From an uncultured Rhodospirillaceae bacterium (GTDB lineage: Bacteria; Pseudomonadota; Alphaproteobacteria; Reyranellales; Reyranellaceae): a stretch of DNA of 64,000 nucleotides. The notes beneath the pieces are model-generated. The model searched no databases, was not told the DNA's origin, and saw only the letters and a program-made list of their open reading frames with translations. The position numbers and the translations under genes are program-made. Positions 16,878-26,286 of the stretch are shown here, one piece after another. The stretch is taken from positions 1 to 64,000 of the forward strand of contig CAMFGZ010000017.1 in NCBI GenBank assembly GCA_945952105.1, given 5' to 3'. Position 1 is the first letter of the stretch, and each line of letters starts with the position of its first letter.

Positions 16878-17768
16878 CTAGCGGCGTTTCAGGCGGAAGC
16901 GCAGCAGATGGATGCGATGGGAGAAGAAGCCCCAGGCCGAGAACTTCAGGTAGCGCTCGTACCGTCGCGTCTGGTCCTTGCCGACCATGGCAATCGCCTC
17001 GGCCCGCTTCTCCTTGAGGTTGGCGGCCCAGATCTCGCAGGTCCGGCCGTAGTCGTGGCGGTCGTTGCGGAAGCGTTCGACCTCGAACAGACCGTTGGCC
17101 GCTGCCAGGATCTCCGGCAGGCGCGGCAGTTCGGAGTCGGGGAAGATGTCCTCGACCAAGGGGCCCATCGGCACTTTGTCGTCGGGATCGCCATAGGCGA
17201 TGGTCTGCAGCGTCATGCGCGCATCGGGCGCCAGCATGTCGCGGCAGCGCGTGAAGAAGTGGCGATAGATCGCCGTCTTGGTCGCCGAGTCATCCTTGGG
17301 CTTGGTGAAATGCTCGAAAGCACCGACCGAGATGATCGAGCCATAGGGTTCGGCCGGCTGATGGTCCGCCCAGCTCTCGACGCGGATCTCGACCGGTGGC
17401 GAGCCGGCGTCGCGGATCGCGGCGCGCGCCAGTTCGGCCTGTGCATCGCTCAGCGTCAGGCCGACGCCGCGTGACAGTGGCGGTGCGCCGGGCGCGCGGT
17501 TCGCAACGGCGGCACGCAGCATGCCGCCCCAGCCGCAGCCGATGTCGAGGAGGCTCGACGAGCGATCGGCGCCGGCATTGCGAAGATGCCAATCGATCTT
17601 GTTTCGCTGCGCGTCGGCAAGCGGCGCCGGATCGTTCTCGTCGCGCCACATCGCCGACGAATAGGTCATCGTTTCGTCGAGCCACAGCCGGTAGAAGTCG
17701 TTGCCGACGTCGTAGTGCGCGCGAATGGCCTCCGGCGATGCGCCCGTTGCCGCTGTCTGTTCACTCAT
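16878..17768 (-). CDS. Cyclopropane-fatty-acyl-phospholipid synthase-family methyltransferase
   Basis: A 296-residue SAM-dependent methyltransferase of the CFA synthase/mycolic acid methyltransferase group. It begins with the family signature HYDVGNDFYRLWLDETMTYS, has motif I LLDIGCGWGGML, the LTLSDAQ segment and an ISVGAFEHF motif. It lacks the roughly 100-residue N-terminal domain of E. coli Cfa, as do mycolate-type and many alphaproteobacterial relatives. Substrate may be an unsaturated acyl chain or a small metabolite. ATG at 17768 is used; the C-terminus ends in a basic tail. Confidence 0.88.
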   Translation of the reverse strand: MSEQTAATGASPEAIRAHYDVGNDFYRLWLDETMTYSSAMWRDENDPAPLADAQRNKIDWHLRNAGADRSSSLLDIGCGWGGMLRAAVANRAPGAPPLSRGVGLTLSDAQAELARAAIRDAGSPPVEIRVESWADHQPAEPYGSIISVGAFEHFTKPKDDSATKTAIYRHFFTRCRDMLAPDARMTLQTIAYGDPDDKVPMGPLVEDIFPDSELPRLPEILAAANGLFEVERFRNDRHDYGRTCEIWAANLKEKRAEAIAMVGKDQTRRYERYLKFSAWGFFSHRIHLLRFRLKRR

Positions 17769-17960
17769 CGAATAATTCCAATCATCATCACGACACCATA
17801 GTCCATTTGTGCGGCGGCGCCGAAAGCGGGATCGCGCCTGCCTTTTCGTCGCCTTGCATCAAGATGACGTTTGTCTCAGAAATGCCACGGCGGCGCGGTT
17901 TGTTGAGTATTATAACTCGCGTTCTTCGTGCAAAAGGATCAGCAGGCAGGATTCCTCCAC

Positions 17961-18752
17961 ATGACGACGATGGATGAACCACAGGGTGTTGGGCAGAAGG
18001 GGCGCTTCTACCTCACCAAGAACATCTGGGTACCGCAGGAGCCGCTGGAGAAGCTGAATCTCAGGCTCTCCGATTGGATCCTGCAAAACATGCCCAAGCT
18101 GCCTTTGCAGGGCGAGGACGCGCTCAAGTCCTTTCCGGTGCTGGCGGAACTCAGGAAGAGCCACGACAAGATCAAGGCCGACCTCGCCTATCTGCTCAGC
18201 CATCACGAAGAGATTCCGGCCCTGCACGAGGTCCATCCGCGCGATCTCTACGTGCCCGGCCGCGCCTGGCGCACCTTCCTGCTGAAGATCTACGGCCACG
18301 AGATCACGGCGAACACGGCGGCGGTCCCCGACACGATGGCGGCCATCAACCGGCTTCCGGGCGTGCACACGGCGCTGTTCAGCATCCTGGCGGGCCGCGC
18401 CGAGATCGAGCCCCATCGCGGCTCTGCGGCCGGCGTGATCCGCTTCCACTATCCGCTGATCGTGCCGAGCCAGCCGGAGAAGTGCTGGATCGAGATCGGC
18501 GGCCACCACTTCTTCTGGGAAGAAGGCGTACCGCTGGTGTTCGACGATACGCGCGAGCACTGGGTCAAGAACCAGACCGACGAGACCCGCGTCGTGCTGA
18601 TCATCGACTTCAATGCCAACATGCCGTTCCCGGTGAACCTCTACACCGGCCTGCGCTACGAACTCGGCCGCCGCAGCGCCGAGGTGAAGGCGGTGTACGA
18701 TCGCGCCGCGATCGGCGTGCCGCCGCGCCCGGCGGCCTCACCGCCGACCTGA
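17961..18752 (+). CDS. Aspartyl/asparaginyl beta-hydroxylase-family 2OG-Fe(II) oxygenase
   Basis: A 263-residue protein with the AspH/LpxO-type domain. The iron and 2-oxoglutarate motif is visible as IEPHRGSAAGVIRFHYPLIV (first His), then WEEGVPLVFDDTREHWVKN (second His) and TRVVLIIDF (Arg). N-terminal residues about 20-120 are a mostly helical domain rich in Lys and Glu. I use ATG 17961; a GTG at 17928 is possible. The relatives hydroxylate protein Asp/Asn or lipid A acyl chains. The AT-rich stretch at about 17901-17920 just upstream is a likely promoter zone but I cannot assign boxes. Confidence 0.87.
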   Translation: MTTMDEPQGVGQKGRFYLTKNIWVPQEPLEKLNLRLSDWILQNMPKLPLQGEDALKSFPVLAELRKSHDKIKADLAYLLSHHEEIPALHEVHPRDLYVPGRAWRTFLLKIYGHEITANTAAVPDTMAAINRLPGVHTALFSILAGRAEIEPHRGSAAGVIRFHYPLIVPSQPEKCWIEIGGHHFFWEEGVPLVFDDTREHWVKNQTDETRVVLIIDFNANMPFPVNLYTGLRYELGRRSAEVKAVYDRAAIGVPPRPAASPPT

Positions 18753-18758
18753 CCGGGA

Positions 18759-19496
18759 CTATTCGACCAGTTCGGCGAGCCTGGTGATGATACGGGTCGG
18801 CTGCGCCGTTGCGTTGGCCGGCACGCCGGCCTTGAAAGGGTCGTACCAGATACCGCACATGCCAAGCATCTGCGGCGCCACGACCTCCCATTCGTAATTG
18901 TCGCCGACCATCCAGGCGTCCTGCGGCTCGACGTCCAGCCGTTCGAGGGCATGGCGATAGACGGCCAGCTCCGGTTTGCCCTGACCGAACTCGCCCTCGA
19001 TCTGGATGTGATGGAAGCGATGGGCGAGTTCGAAACGCTCGATCTTGGCGCGCTGCGTCTCCGAGGCGCCGTTGGTCACCAGGGCCAGGCGTACGCCGGC
19101 ATCGCGCAGCGCGTCGACCGTGGCATGGGCGTCGGGATAAAGCCGGTATTCCTTGCGCCGCAGCTCGGTGAAGGAATCGGCGATGCGATCGGCCAGCGCA
19201 TCGTCCGCGCGGCCGAGCCTTGCCAGACCGCGCCGCACCGAGAGGCGGCGGGCGCCGGGAATGTCGAGCCGCCATTTCGCCGCCTCGGCGCGATCGTTCC
19301 AGAAGGCCCGCGCTTCTTCCATCACCGCCGTCCGCACGCGTGCGATGGCGGCCTCGTCGTGGGCGTCGAGATGGGCCGAGAAGACATGCAGCAGGCGCGT
19401 CCACGCCTCTTCCGGTTGCGCATAGGCACGGATCAGCGTGTCGTCCATGTCGAACAGGATCGCGCGGGGAAGCCCCGCTCGGGGAGAATCAGGCAT
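18759..19496 (-). CDS. HAD-superfamily hydrolase
   Basis: A 245-residue HAD-IA-type phosphatase. Motif I is LFDMDDTLI (nucleophile Asp), motif II LVTNGAS, motif III the Lys in GQGKPEL, and motif IV MVGDNYEWEV with the acidic pair. An alpha-helical cap lies between residues 25 and 110. Substrate unknown. Convergent with the AspH gene, 6 nt between stops; it begins 2 nt after the stop of the LpoA-like gene on the same strand. Confidence 0.9.
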   Translation of the reverse strand: MPDSPRAGLPRAILFDMDDTLIRAYAQPEEAWTRLLHVFSAHLDAHDEAAIARVRTAVMEEARAFWNDRAEAAKWRLDIPGARRLSVRRGLARLGRADDALADRIADSFTELRRKEYRLYPDAHATVDALRDAGVRLALVTNGASETQRAKIERFELAHRFHHIQIEGEFGQGKPELAVYRHALERLDVEPQDAWMVGDNYEWEVVAPQMLGMCGIWYDPFKAGVPANATAQPTRIITRLAELVE

Positions 19497-19498
19497 CG

Positions 19499-20674
19499 TC
19501 AGTTGGTCGGCTGGCCCGCGAAGGTCGTGGGGGCGGGGCTGATCACCACGCCGCGATCGGCCTGGATCTCGATCACGGCCAGTGCCCGCTCGGAGCGGCC
19601 GTCGGGCAGGAAGCGGAAGATGCCGTCGACGCCGGAGAAGCCGTTTGGATTGGTGAGTGCTTCGGCGGAGAAGTCTCCGCCCGGCTTCAGCCGCGCGAGA
19701 TGCCCGGCGAGGCCGACGCCGTCATAGGCGAGGGTCGCCAGACGATGCGGCGGCCGTCCATAGGTCGAGACGAAGCGGCGCTCGAAATCCGCGCGCTTGG
19801 CCGGGTCCGGCGCGGCGTACCAGGCGCCTCGCAGCATCGTCTCGGCGCCGGCGCCGGGGTAATCCCAGACGCCCGTGCCGATCAGTTGCACTGCACGCCC
19901 GTCGAGACCATTGGTGGCGAGGGAGGCGAGGGCGATCGGAAGTGTGGGCGGCGCGACGGGGACCAGGACGGCGAGCTTGCCGCCGTCGCCCTTGGCCGAG
20001 GCGGCGAGCTGACGGGCCTGGATCGGGATGTCGGTGCCGTTGGGGTCGAAGAACTCGCGGCCGACGACGGTGCCGCCGCGCGTGTTCACATAGGTCTCGA
20101 GGGTGCGCGCCATCTGCTCGCCGTAGGCCGTCTGCGGTGCGAAGGTCGCGAACCGGCGAATGCCCGATTCGAACGCGTGGTCGACCACGCGCCGGACTTG
20201 TGGCGGGGCGGCGATGCCCATGATCCAGACGCCGCGCTGGGCAACCTGTTCGTCGTTGGAGAAGGCTACCACGTTGATGCCGCCCTGGTTGACCAGCGGC
20301 ACCAGGGCCGAGGCCGACGTACCGTAGAGCGGTCCCAGGACGAGGGCGGCGCCGTCGAGACGTGCCTTGCGATAGGCTTCGACGGCCGTATCGGCGCTGT
20401 CGCCGCTGTCGTAGGCCGAGAGGGCCAATTCCTTGGCGCCACTGTCGAACAGGGCCATTTCGGCGGCCTGCTGCATGGCCTGTCCGATCGGGGCGGCCGG
20501 GCCGCTGAGCGGCAGCAGGAGGGCGATGCGCACCTTGCCCGAGGCGGTGAGCGGCGAACCGGGTTGTGCGGCAACGGTCACCGGTCGCGCGGCGGGCGTG
20601 CTAGTCTTGGGCGGCTCGCTGCAGGCGCCCAGGAAGAGGGCGGCGGTGGCGAGCACGAGGAATGACCTACGCAT
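19499..20674 (-). CDS. Penicillin-binding protein activator (LpoA-like, periplasmic-binding fold)
   Basis: A 391-residue lipoprotein: leader MRRSFLVLATAALFLGAC (lipobox LGAC, Cys18), then a proline-rich linker and a type I periplasmic-binding-protein fold (VRIALLLPLSGPAAPIGQAMQ near residue 48). This matches the C-terminal domain of LpoA, the outer-membrane activator of PBP1A, without LpoA's N-terminal TPR domain; alphaproteobacterial proteins of this type are annotated as penicillin-binding protein activator. The gene is divergent from rsmI, as is standard around yraN/rsmI. Confidence 0.88.
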   Translation of the reverse strand: MRRSFLVLATAALFLGACSEPPKTSTPAARPVTVAAQPGSPLTASGKVRIALLLPLSGPAAPIGQAMQQAAEMALFDSGAKELALSAYDSGDSADTAVEAYRKARLDGAALVLGPLYGTSASALVPLVNQGGINVVAFSNDEQVAQRGVWIMGIAAPPQVRRVVDHAFESGIRRFATFAPQTAYGEQMARTLETYVNTRGGTVVGREFFDPNGTDIPIQARQLAASAKGDGGKLAVLVPVAPPTLPIALASLATNGLDGRAVQLIGTGVWDYPGAGAETMLRGAWYAAPDPAKRADFERRFVSTYGRPPHRLATLAYDGVGLAGHLARLKPGGDFSAEALTNPNGFSGVDGIFRFLPDGRSERALAVIEIQADRGVVISPAPTTFAGQPTN

Positions 20675-20703
20675 CGGCGCGAAACTCCGGCGATCGGAAG
20701 CAG

Positions 20704-21597
20704 ATGGACTTGGACGAACGGCCCCAAGCTACCGACGGGCAGCCCCCGCGTAAACCGCCGCTCGCCCCGGGGCTGCATATTGTTGCCACACCGATCGGCA
20801 ACATGCGCGACATCACGCTGCGCGCACTGGACGTGCTGCAAGCGGCCGACCTGATTGCCTGCGAGGACACGAGGGTGTTCGCCAAACTCGCCACCCATTA
20901 CGGCATCGCCGCCCCGACCATCGCCTACAGCGACGCCACGCAGGACAAGGCCGAACCCCGCGTCGTCCGGGCGCTCGCCGCCGGAAAGGCCGTCGCGCTG
21001 GTGTCGGACGCCGGCATGCCGCTGATCTCCGATCCGGGTTACCGGCTGGTCCGGGCGGCCGTCGAAGCCGGCCATCCCGTCACCTCCGCGCCCGGCGCTT
21101 CCGCCGTGCCCATGGCGCTCGCCTTGTCGGGACTGCCGACCGATCGTTTCTTCTTCGCGGGCTTCCTGCCGGCCAAGGCGACGGAGCGGCGTCGCACCAT
21201 CGGCGAAGTGGCCGCCATTCCCGCGACCCTCGTCTTCTTCGAGGCCCCGCATCGGCTGCCCGAGGCGCTGGCCGACCTGCTGGAACTGCTGGGCGATCGA
21301 CCCGCGGCGGTGGCCCGCGAACTCACCAAGATGTTCGAGGAGGTCCGCCGCGCGTCGCTGGCCGGGCTCGCCGCTCACTATGCTGCGCATCCGGACGTGA
21401 AGGGCGAGATCGTGATCGTGATCGGTGCGCCTTCCGCCGAAACCGAGCGTAGCGCCGGGGAAGTCGACGAGGCGCTGCGCGAGGCGATGACGGGTGCCTC
21501 GGTGAAGGACGCCGCCGCGGAGGTCGCCGCACGTTTCGGTCTGAAGCGGCGCGACGTTTACGCCCGCGCCCTCGAGATGAAGCGCGGCGCCCCATGA
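20704..21597 (+). CDS. rsmI: 16S rRNA (cytidine(1402)-2'-O)-methyltransferase
   Basis: A 297-residue SAM-dependent methyltransferase of the tetrapyrrole methylase fold. Signature blocks are IVATPIGNMRDITLRALDVL, CEDTRVF and VALVSDAGMPLISDPGYRLV; the C-terminal region also keeps the family's helical tail. RsmI 2'-O-methylates C1402 in 16S rRNA to tune decoding. Start choice: an ATG at 20662 would overlap the divergent LpoA-like start; ATG 20704 has GGAAG 3 nt upstream and yields the usual length, so I prefer it. The intergenic space between the divergent starts is then only 29 nt. Confidence 0.95.
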   Translation: MDLDERPQATDGQPPRKPPLAPGLHIVATPIGNMRDITLRALDVLQAADLIACEDTRVFAKLATHYGIAAPTIAYSDATQDKAEPRVVRALAAGKAVALVSDAGMPLISDPGYRLVRAAVEAGHPVTSAPGASAVPMALALSGLPTDRFFFAGFLPAKATERRRTIGEVAAIPATLVFFEAPHRLPEALADLLELLGDRPAAVARELTKMFEEVRRASLAGLAAHYAAHPDVKGEIVIVIGAPSAETERSAGEVDEALREAMTGASVKDAAAEVAARFGLKRRDVYARALEMKRGAP

Positions 21598-21959
21598 CGC
21601 TGCAGACCCGCCAGAAGGCCTATCGCATGGGCCATACCGCCGAATGGCGCGCGGTGTGGCGGCTGCGCCTCGGCGGCTATTCGATCCTGATGCGCCGCTA
21701 CAAGACCCGGCTGGGCGAGATCGACATCGTGGCACGCCGCGGCAATGTGCTCGCCTTCGTCGAGGTGAAGGCGCGCCGCGATTTCACCAAGGCGGCGGAC
21801 GCGCTGGGCACACGCCAGTTCGGTCGCGTTGCCCGGGCCGCCAGCCTGTTCATCGCTCACCATCCGCGCTATGCCGCGTGCTCGGTGCGCTTCGATGCGG
21901 TGCTGGTCGGCGGCGTGTGGCCACGCCATCTGCCTGACGTCTGGCAAGCGCCGGAGTGA
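21594..21959 (+). CDS. yraN: UPF0102 (YraN) family nuclease-fold protein
   Basis: A 121-residue protein of the YraN family, with a restriction-endonuclease-like core: RYKTRLGEIDIVARRGNVLAFVEVKAR carries the Glu/Asp-x-x-Glu-x-Lys type active-site pattern. Function of the family is not established. It overlaps the rsmI stop (ATGA), and the next gene begins 3 nt after its stop. The rsmI/yraN pair is conserved in many proteobacteria. Confidence 0.93.
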   Translation: MTLQTRQKAYRMGHTAEWRAVWRLRLGGYSILMRRYKTRLGEIDIVARRGNVLAFVEVKARRDFTKAADALGTRQFGRVARAASLFIAHHPRYAACSVRFDAVLVGGVWPRHLPDVWQAPE

Positions 21960-21962
21960 TGC

Positions 21963-22778
21963 GTGGCGAATGACCTCGAGCGACTGAAGGGTCTGTGCGC
22001 GGGAGACGGCGAGCGGATCGATCTGCTCGAAGCCGGTTTCCTGATGAGCGCGCTCGGGCGCGGAGAGGCCATCGACCTCACGCCGTTCCGGCAGCAGGTG
22101 ACGGCCATGTCGGCCGACCTGGCCGATCTCGTGCATCGGCGCGGCGCCTCGCCCGAGGCATTGTCGGAGGTCATCGCACGCTCCTATGCCTATCGCGGCG
22201 ACACGGAGACATACGACGACCTGCAGAATGCCGACCTCGCGCGGGTCATCGAGCGCCGTAAAGGCCTGCCGGTGGCGCTGTCGATCCTCTACCTGCATGT
22301 CGCGCGCGCGCAAGGATGGGCCGCCGAGGGGCTCGCCTTCCCCGGCCATTTCCTGATCCGGATCGGCATCGATGGCGCCCGGCATGTCGTCGATCCCTTT
22401 CACGAGGGCGCGGTGCGCGACGCCGCCGAGCTGCGGAAACTGTTGCGGCAGGTGCTCGGCCCCGACGCCGAGCTGATCCCGGCGCATTTCGATCCCGTTC
22501 CGGACCGTGACGTGCTGCTGCGGCTTGAAAACAACGTCCGGCTTCGACTGGCAAAGCGCGAGGACTGGCCGGGCGCTGCCCGCTCGCTCGACCGCATGTT
22601 GGCGATCGCGCCGGACCGGGAGGAGCTGCTGTTCGAGGCGGGACAGCTCAATGCACGCCTCGACAAGCGGCGGGCGGCGATCGCGGCTTACGAGCGGCTG
22701 ATCGAGCTGGACGGCGATGCCGGCCTTCGCCGTCGCGCATCGGCCCTGTTGCAGGAACTGCGCCGCGGCCTTAACTGA
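21963..22778 (+). CDS. SirB1-type transglutaminase-like/TPR protein
   Basis: A 271-residue protein with a GTG start at 21963. Its middle (residues about 75-150: YLHVARAQGWAAEGLAFPGHFLIRI, then a DPFHEG motif) matches the SirB1 transglutaminase-like domain, and the C-terminal part (DREELLFEAGQLNARLDKRRAAIAAYERLIELDGD) is a TPR pair. SirB1 proteins lie near gshB/rsmI in several proteobacteria, but no activity is known. It lies 38 nt upstream of gshB. Confidence 0.85.
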   Translation: MANDLERLKGLCAGDGERIDLLEAGFLMSALGRGEAIDLTPFRQQVTAMSADLADLVHRRGASPEALSEVIARSYAYRGDTETYDDLQNADLARVIERRKGLPVALSILYLHVARAQGWAAEGLAFPGHFLIRIGIDGARHVVDPFHEGAVRDAAELRKLLRQVLGPDAELIPAHFDPVPDRDVLLRLENNVRLRLAKREDWPGAARSLDRMLAIAPDREELLFEAGQLNARLDKRRAAIAAYERLIELDGDAGLRRRASALLQELRRGLN

Positions 22779-22816
22779 AACCCGTCCTTTTCCGAGCCCG
22801 ATAGTCAGGATCTGCC

Positions 22817-23779
22817 ATGAAGCTCAACGTCGCCATCCAGATGGACCATGTCTCGACCATCGACATCGACGGCGATTCGACGTTCGTGCTCGGACTGGAA
22901 GCCGAGACGCGCGGCTACACGGTCTGGCACTACACGCCGCCCGACCTGATCTTCCGCGACCGCAAGGTGATGGCGCGGGCGCAGCCGATGAAGCTGCGCC
23001 GCGAGAAGGGAAACCACTTCACGCTGGGGGCGCCGGAGATGCTCGACCTGTCGACGGTCGACGTCATCCTGCTGCGCCAGGATCCACCGTTCGACATGTC
23101 GTACATCACCACGACGCACCTGCTCGAGCATATCCATCCGAAGACCCTGGTGGTCAACGACCCGGCGAGCGTGCGCAATGCGCCGGAGAAGCTGTTCGTC
23201 ACGCATTTCGACAATGTGATGCCGCCGACGCTGATCACCACCGATGCGCGCGCACTGCGCGAGTTTCGTGACGAGCACAAGGACATCATCCTGAAGCCGC
23301 TGTTCGGCAACGGCGGCGCCGGCGTCTTCCGCGTGCGGCCCGACGACGAGAACTTCGCCTCGCTGCTGGAGATGTTCTCGCTGCGCAGCCGCGAGCCCGT
23401 CATTGCCCAGCGCTACCTGCCGGAGGTTCGCAAGGGCGACAAGCGCATCATCCTGATCGACGGCAAGGCGGTCGGTGCCATCGATCGCGTTCCGGCGGCG
23501 GGCGAGGCGCGCTCCAACATGCATGTCGGCGGCAAGGCGGTGAAGGCGGGCCTCACCAGACGCGACATCGAGCTGTGCGAGACGATCGGACCGGAGCTTG
23601 CGAAGCGTGGCCTGATCTTCGTCGGCATCGACGTGATCGGCGACTATCTCACCGAGATCAACGTCACGTCGCCGACCGGCCTGCAGCAGATCAACCGCTT
23701 CGACGGCGTCTCGCTCGAGGCGCAGATCTGGGACCGTATCGAGATCCGCTACCAGGAAACCCGAGGGAGCAAGGCATGA
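22817..23779 (+). CDS. gshB: Glutathione synthetase
   Basis: A 320-residue ATP-grasp enzyme that ligates gamma-glutamylcysteine and glycine. Hallmarks are the N-terminal [19 protein letters not shown], the ATP-grasp loop [34 protein letters not shown], and the C-terminal metal/ATP site [15 protein letters not shown]. Length and N-terminus match proteobacterial GshB. It is the first of a coupled trio: its stop overlaps the ATG of the ankyrin gene, which in turn overlaps arfB. Confidence 0.97.
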   Translation: MKLNVAIQMDHVSTIDIDGDSTFVLGLEAETRGYTVWHYTPPDLIFRDRKVMARAQPMKLRREKGNHFTLGAPEMLDLSTVDVILLRQDPPFDMSYITTTHLLEHIHPKTLVVNDPASVRNAPEKLFVTHFDNVMPPTLITTDARALREFRDEHKDIILKPLFGNGGAGVFRVRPDDENFASLLEMFSLRSREPVIAQRYLPEVRKGDKRIILIDGKAVGAIDRVPAAGEARSNMHVGGKAVKAGLTRRDIELCETIGPELAKRGLIFVGIDVIGDYLTEINVTSPTGLQQINRFDGVSLEAQIWDRIEIRYQETRGSKA

Positions 23780-24339
23780 TCCGACGTACGCTTCTTTCCT
23801 TCCCGCTGATGATCGTCGCGGGCGCGGCCGTGGCGCAGCCGGCGGCCTCCGACCTGTTCGGCCAGAAGCAGATCGTGCGGGCCGTGCTCGAGGGAGACGA
23901 CGAAAAGGTCCGTCAGGCGCTGCTGAAGCACGAGAGTCCGAACCAGACGGCGAACAACGGCTCGCCCCTGCTGACGGTCGCCGTCCGCGCGGGCCACATT
24001 CCGGTCGTCGAGACCCTTCTGAAGGGCGGCGCGATGCCCGATGCGGTCGACCCCGAGGGCTATACGGCGCTCATGCGGGCGACCGAAAAGGGCGACGTCG
24101 AGATCGTCGAGATCCTGCTGCGTCGCAACGCCAGTACGCGCGCGCAGAACCGCCAGGGACAGACGGCGCTGATGATCGCCTCGTCGCGGGGCTACGCGGA
24201 GATCGTGCGGCTGCTGCTGGAGAAGAAGGCAGATCCCAATTCACGCGACTTCACCGGGCGCACGGCGCTGGGTTATGCCAAGCAATCCAATCGCTCTTCC
24301 ATCGAGGCGATGCTGCGCCGGGCCGGCGGCAAGGAATGA
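23776..24339 (+). CDS. Periplasmic ankyrin-repeat protein
   Basis: A 187-residue protein: a signal peptide ([20 protein letters not shown]) followed by about four ankyrin repeats with the usual [43 protein letters not shown] and [21 protein letters not shown] units. I place the start at ATG 23776, which overlaps the gshB stop (ATGA); a longer frame begins 201 nt upstream inside gshB. Ankyrin stacks bind proteins; in bacteria, secreted ankyrin proteins such as AnkB of Pseudomonas aid periplasmic oxidative-stress defence. Its coupling to gshB is consistent with such a role, though this is inference. Confidence 0.85.
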   Translation: MIRRTLLSFPLMIVAGAAVAQPAASDLFGQKQIVRAVLEGDDEKVRQALLKHESPNQTANNGSPLLTVAVRAGHIPVVETLLKGGAMPDAVDPEGYTALMRATEKGDVEIVEILLRRNASTRAQNRQGQTALMIASSRGYAEIVRLLLEKKADPNSRDFTGRTALGYAKQSNRSSIEAMLRRAGGKE

Positions 24340-24779
24340 CCGTCTCCGGGGCGACGCCGATCCGGATCACCGGCTCGCTGGCGATCGACCCGGACGAAAT
24401 CCAGGAAAGCTTCGTGCGGGCGGCGGGCCCTGGCGGGCAGCACGTGAATACGACGTCCACGGCGGTGCAGTTGCGCTTCGACGTGCGCCGTTCGCCCTCC
24501 TTGCCCGAAGACGTACGGCAACGGCTGGAACGCCTGGCGGGACGGCGCCTGACGCGCGATGGCGTGCTGGTTCTCGTGGCCCAGGGACAGCGCAGCCAGT
24601 TGCGCAACCGCGAGGAGGCGCTTGCGCGCCTGGTCGAGTTGATCCGGGAGGCGACCCACAAGCCGGCGCCGCGCGTGAAGACCAAGGTGAGCCGGGCCGC
24701 CAAGCGGCGTCGCGTCGACGACAAGAAGCGTCACGGCACCGTCAAATCCCTGCGGCGGTCCCGGTCATCGGACGACTGA
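24336..24779 (+). CDS. arfB: Alternative ribosome-rescue factor / aminoacyl-tRNA hydrolase
   Basis: A 147-residue ArfB/YaeJ-type peptidyl-tRNA hydrolase. The catalytic GGQ tripeptide is in AAGPGGQHVNTTST. The long lysine/arginine-rich C-terminal tail (KVSRAAKRRRVDDKKRHG), which inserts in the mRNA channel of stalled ribosomes, is present. It rescues ribosomes stalled at mRNA ends. It overlaps the ankyrin gene by ATGA, completing the coupled trio gshB-ankyrin-arfB. Confidence 0.95.
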   Translation: MTVSGATPIRITGSLAIDPDEIQESFVRAAGPGGQHVNTTSTAVQLRFDVRRSPSLPEDVRQRLERLAGRRLTRDGVLVLVAQGQRSQLRNREEALARLVELIREATHKPAPRVKTKVSRAAKRRRVDDKKRHGTVKSLRRSRSSDD

Positions 24780-24835
24780 CGGCACTGCGGTTGTTGCGCT
24801 AAGGTCGCTGACTCGCAGAAACAAAGAGGTACGCC

Positions 24836-26239
24836 GTGACGGATGTTCGCAAGGAGACAGACAGCCTCGGTGAGGTGAGCGTTCCGGCCGACAAGCTCTG
24901 GGGCGCGCAGACGCAGCGGTCGCTGGAGCATTTCAGCATCGGCAAGGACCTGATGCCGCGCGAGATGATCACCGCCTACGCCACGCTGAAGAAGGCCTGC
25001 GCCAACGCCAACCATGCCGGCAAGCGCCTCGACGACACGGCGCACAAGCTGATCCTCGAGACCTGCGACGAGATCCTGGCCGGCCAGCATCACGACATGT
25101 TCCCGCTGCACGTCTGGATGACCGGCAGCGGCACGCAGTTCAACATGAACGTGAACGAGGTAGTGTCGAACCGCTGCTGCCAGCTCGCGGGCACGCCGCT
25201 CGGCTCGAAGAAGCCGGTGCATCCCAACGACCACGTGAACATGTCGCAGTCGTCGAACGACAGCTTCCCGTCGGTCATGTACATCGCCGCCGCCGTCAAC
25301 ACGAAGGAGCGCCTGCTGCCGTCGCTGAAGGCGTTGCACGACGCGATCGACGCCAAGGCGAAGGAATGGGCCGACATCGTGAAGATCGGCCGCACCCACA
25401 TGCAGGATGCGACGCCGATCACGCTCGGCCAGGAATGGTCGGGCTATGCGGGCATGCTGGCCGACAATATCGAGAGGGTCGAGGATGCGCTGAAGGGCGT
25501 CTATCGTCTGGCGCTGGGTGGCACGGCAGTCGGCACAGGCATCAATGCCGCGCCCGGTTTCGCCGAGGCGGCGGCGGCGGAGATCGCCAAGCTGACGGGC
25601 CTGCCGTTCGTGACGGCACCCAACAAGTTCACCGTGCAGGGCGCGCACGACGCGCTGGTCCAGCTCTCGGGTGCGTTCCGCACACTGGCGGTCTCGCTCT
25701 ACAAGATCGCCAACGACATCCGCCTGATGTCGTGCGGCCCGCGCGCCGGCTTCGCTGAACTGCACATCCCGGAGAACGAGCCGGGCTCGTCGATCATGCC
25801 GGGCAAGGTCAATCCGACCCAGGCCGAGGCGCTGACCATGATCGCGGTGCAGGTCATGGCAAACGACGTGGCGGTCGGCTTCGGCGGCGCCAGCGGCTAT
25901 CTCGAGATGAACGTCTACAAGCCGCTGATGATCTACAACATCACGCACTCGATCACGCTGATGACCGACGGCTGCGCCAACTTCCGCAAGTTCCTGGTCG
26001 AGGGCACCCAGCCCAACCTCAAGAAGATCAAGGAATATGTCGACCGCTCGCTGATGCTGGTGACGGCGCTGGCGCCGGTGATCGGCTACGACAAGGCCTC
26101 GAAGATCGCCCACTACGCGATCGACCACGACCTCACGCTGAAGGAAGCCGCGCTGAAGCTGGAGTATGTGACCGAGGCCGAGTTCAACCGCGTGGTCGAT
26201 CCCTCGAAGATGGTGCATCCCTACGTCGCGACGGAGTAG
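24836..26239 (+). CDS. fumC: Class II fumarate hydratase
   Basis: A 467-residue TCA-cycle enzyme (fumarate to L-malate), iron-independent. The fumarase/aspartase signature [13 protein letters not shown] is present near residue 320, as are the substrate-site motifs [14 protein letters not shown] and [13 protein letters not shown]. It starts at GTG 24836, preceded by AGAGG at a suitable distance. It lies close to mqo (opposite strand), which consumes its product, with thrE between. The C-terminus (YVATE) is typical. Confidence 0.97.
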   Translation: MTDVRKETDSLGEVSVPADKLWGAQTQRSLEHFSIGKDLMPREMITAYATLKKACANANHAGKRLDDTAHKLILETCDEILAGQHHDMFPLHVWMTGSGTQFNMNVNEVVSNRCCQLAGTPLGSKKPVHPNDHVNMSQSSNDSFPSVMYIAAAVNTKERLLPSLKALHDAIDAKAKEWADIVKIGRTHMQDATPITLGQEWSGYAGMLADNIERVEDALKGVYRLALGGTAVGTGINAAPGFAEAAAAEIAKLTGLPFVTAPNKFTVQGAHDALVQLSGAFRTLAVSLYKIANDIRLMSCGPRAGFAELHIPENEPGSSIMPGKVNPTQAEALTMIAVQVMANDVAVGFGGASGYLEMNVYKPLMIYNITHSITLMTDGCANFRKFLVEGTQPNLKKIKEYVDRSLMLVTALAPVIGYDKASKIAHYAIDHDLTLKEAALKLEYVTEAEFNRVVDPSKMVHPYVATE

Positions 26240-26253
26240 GGAGTACGGTTTTC

Positions 26254-26278
26254 CTCCTCCGTTACACGGGGGGAGGAG
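26254..26278. terminator. Hairpin between convergent fumC and thrE
   Basis: A 7-bp stem (CTCCTCC pairing GGAGGAG, with an 11-nt loop) lies in the 47-nt gap between the two convergent stop codons. It follows four T residues on one side, and AGAAG on the other, so it could end transcription in either direction. The core CCTCCnCCGTnACACGGG recalls the longer inverted repeat at 46898-47016. Confidence 0.4.
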
Positions 26279-26286
26279 AAGAGCGG

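Noticed and set aside
17788..17982. Minus-strand frame of 64 residues upstream of the AspH-type gene
   Set aside because: No Shine-Dalgarno or motif, and it spans the AT-rich probable promoter zone.
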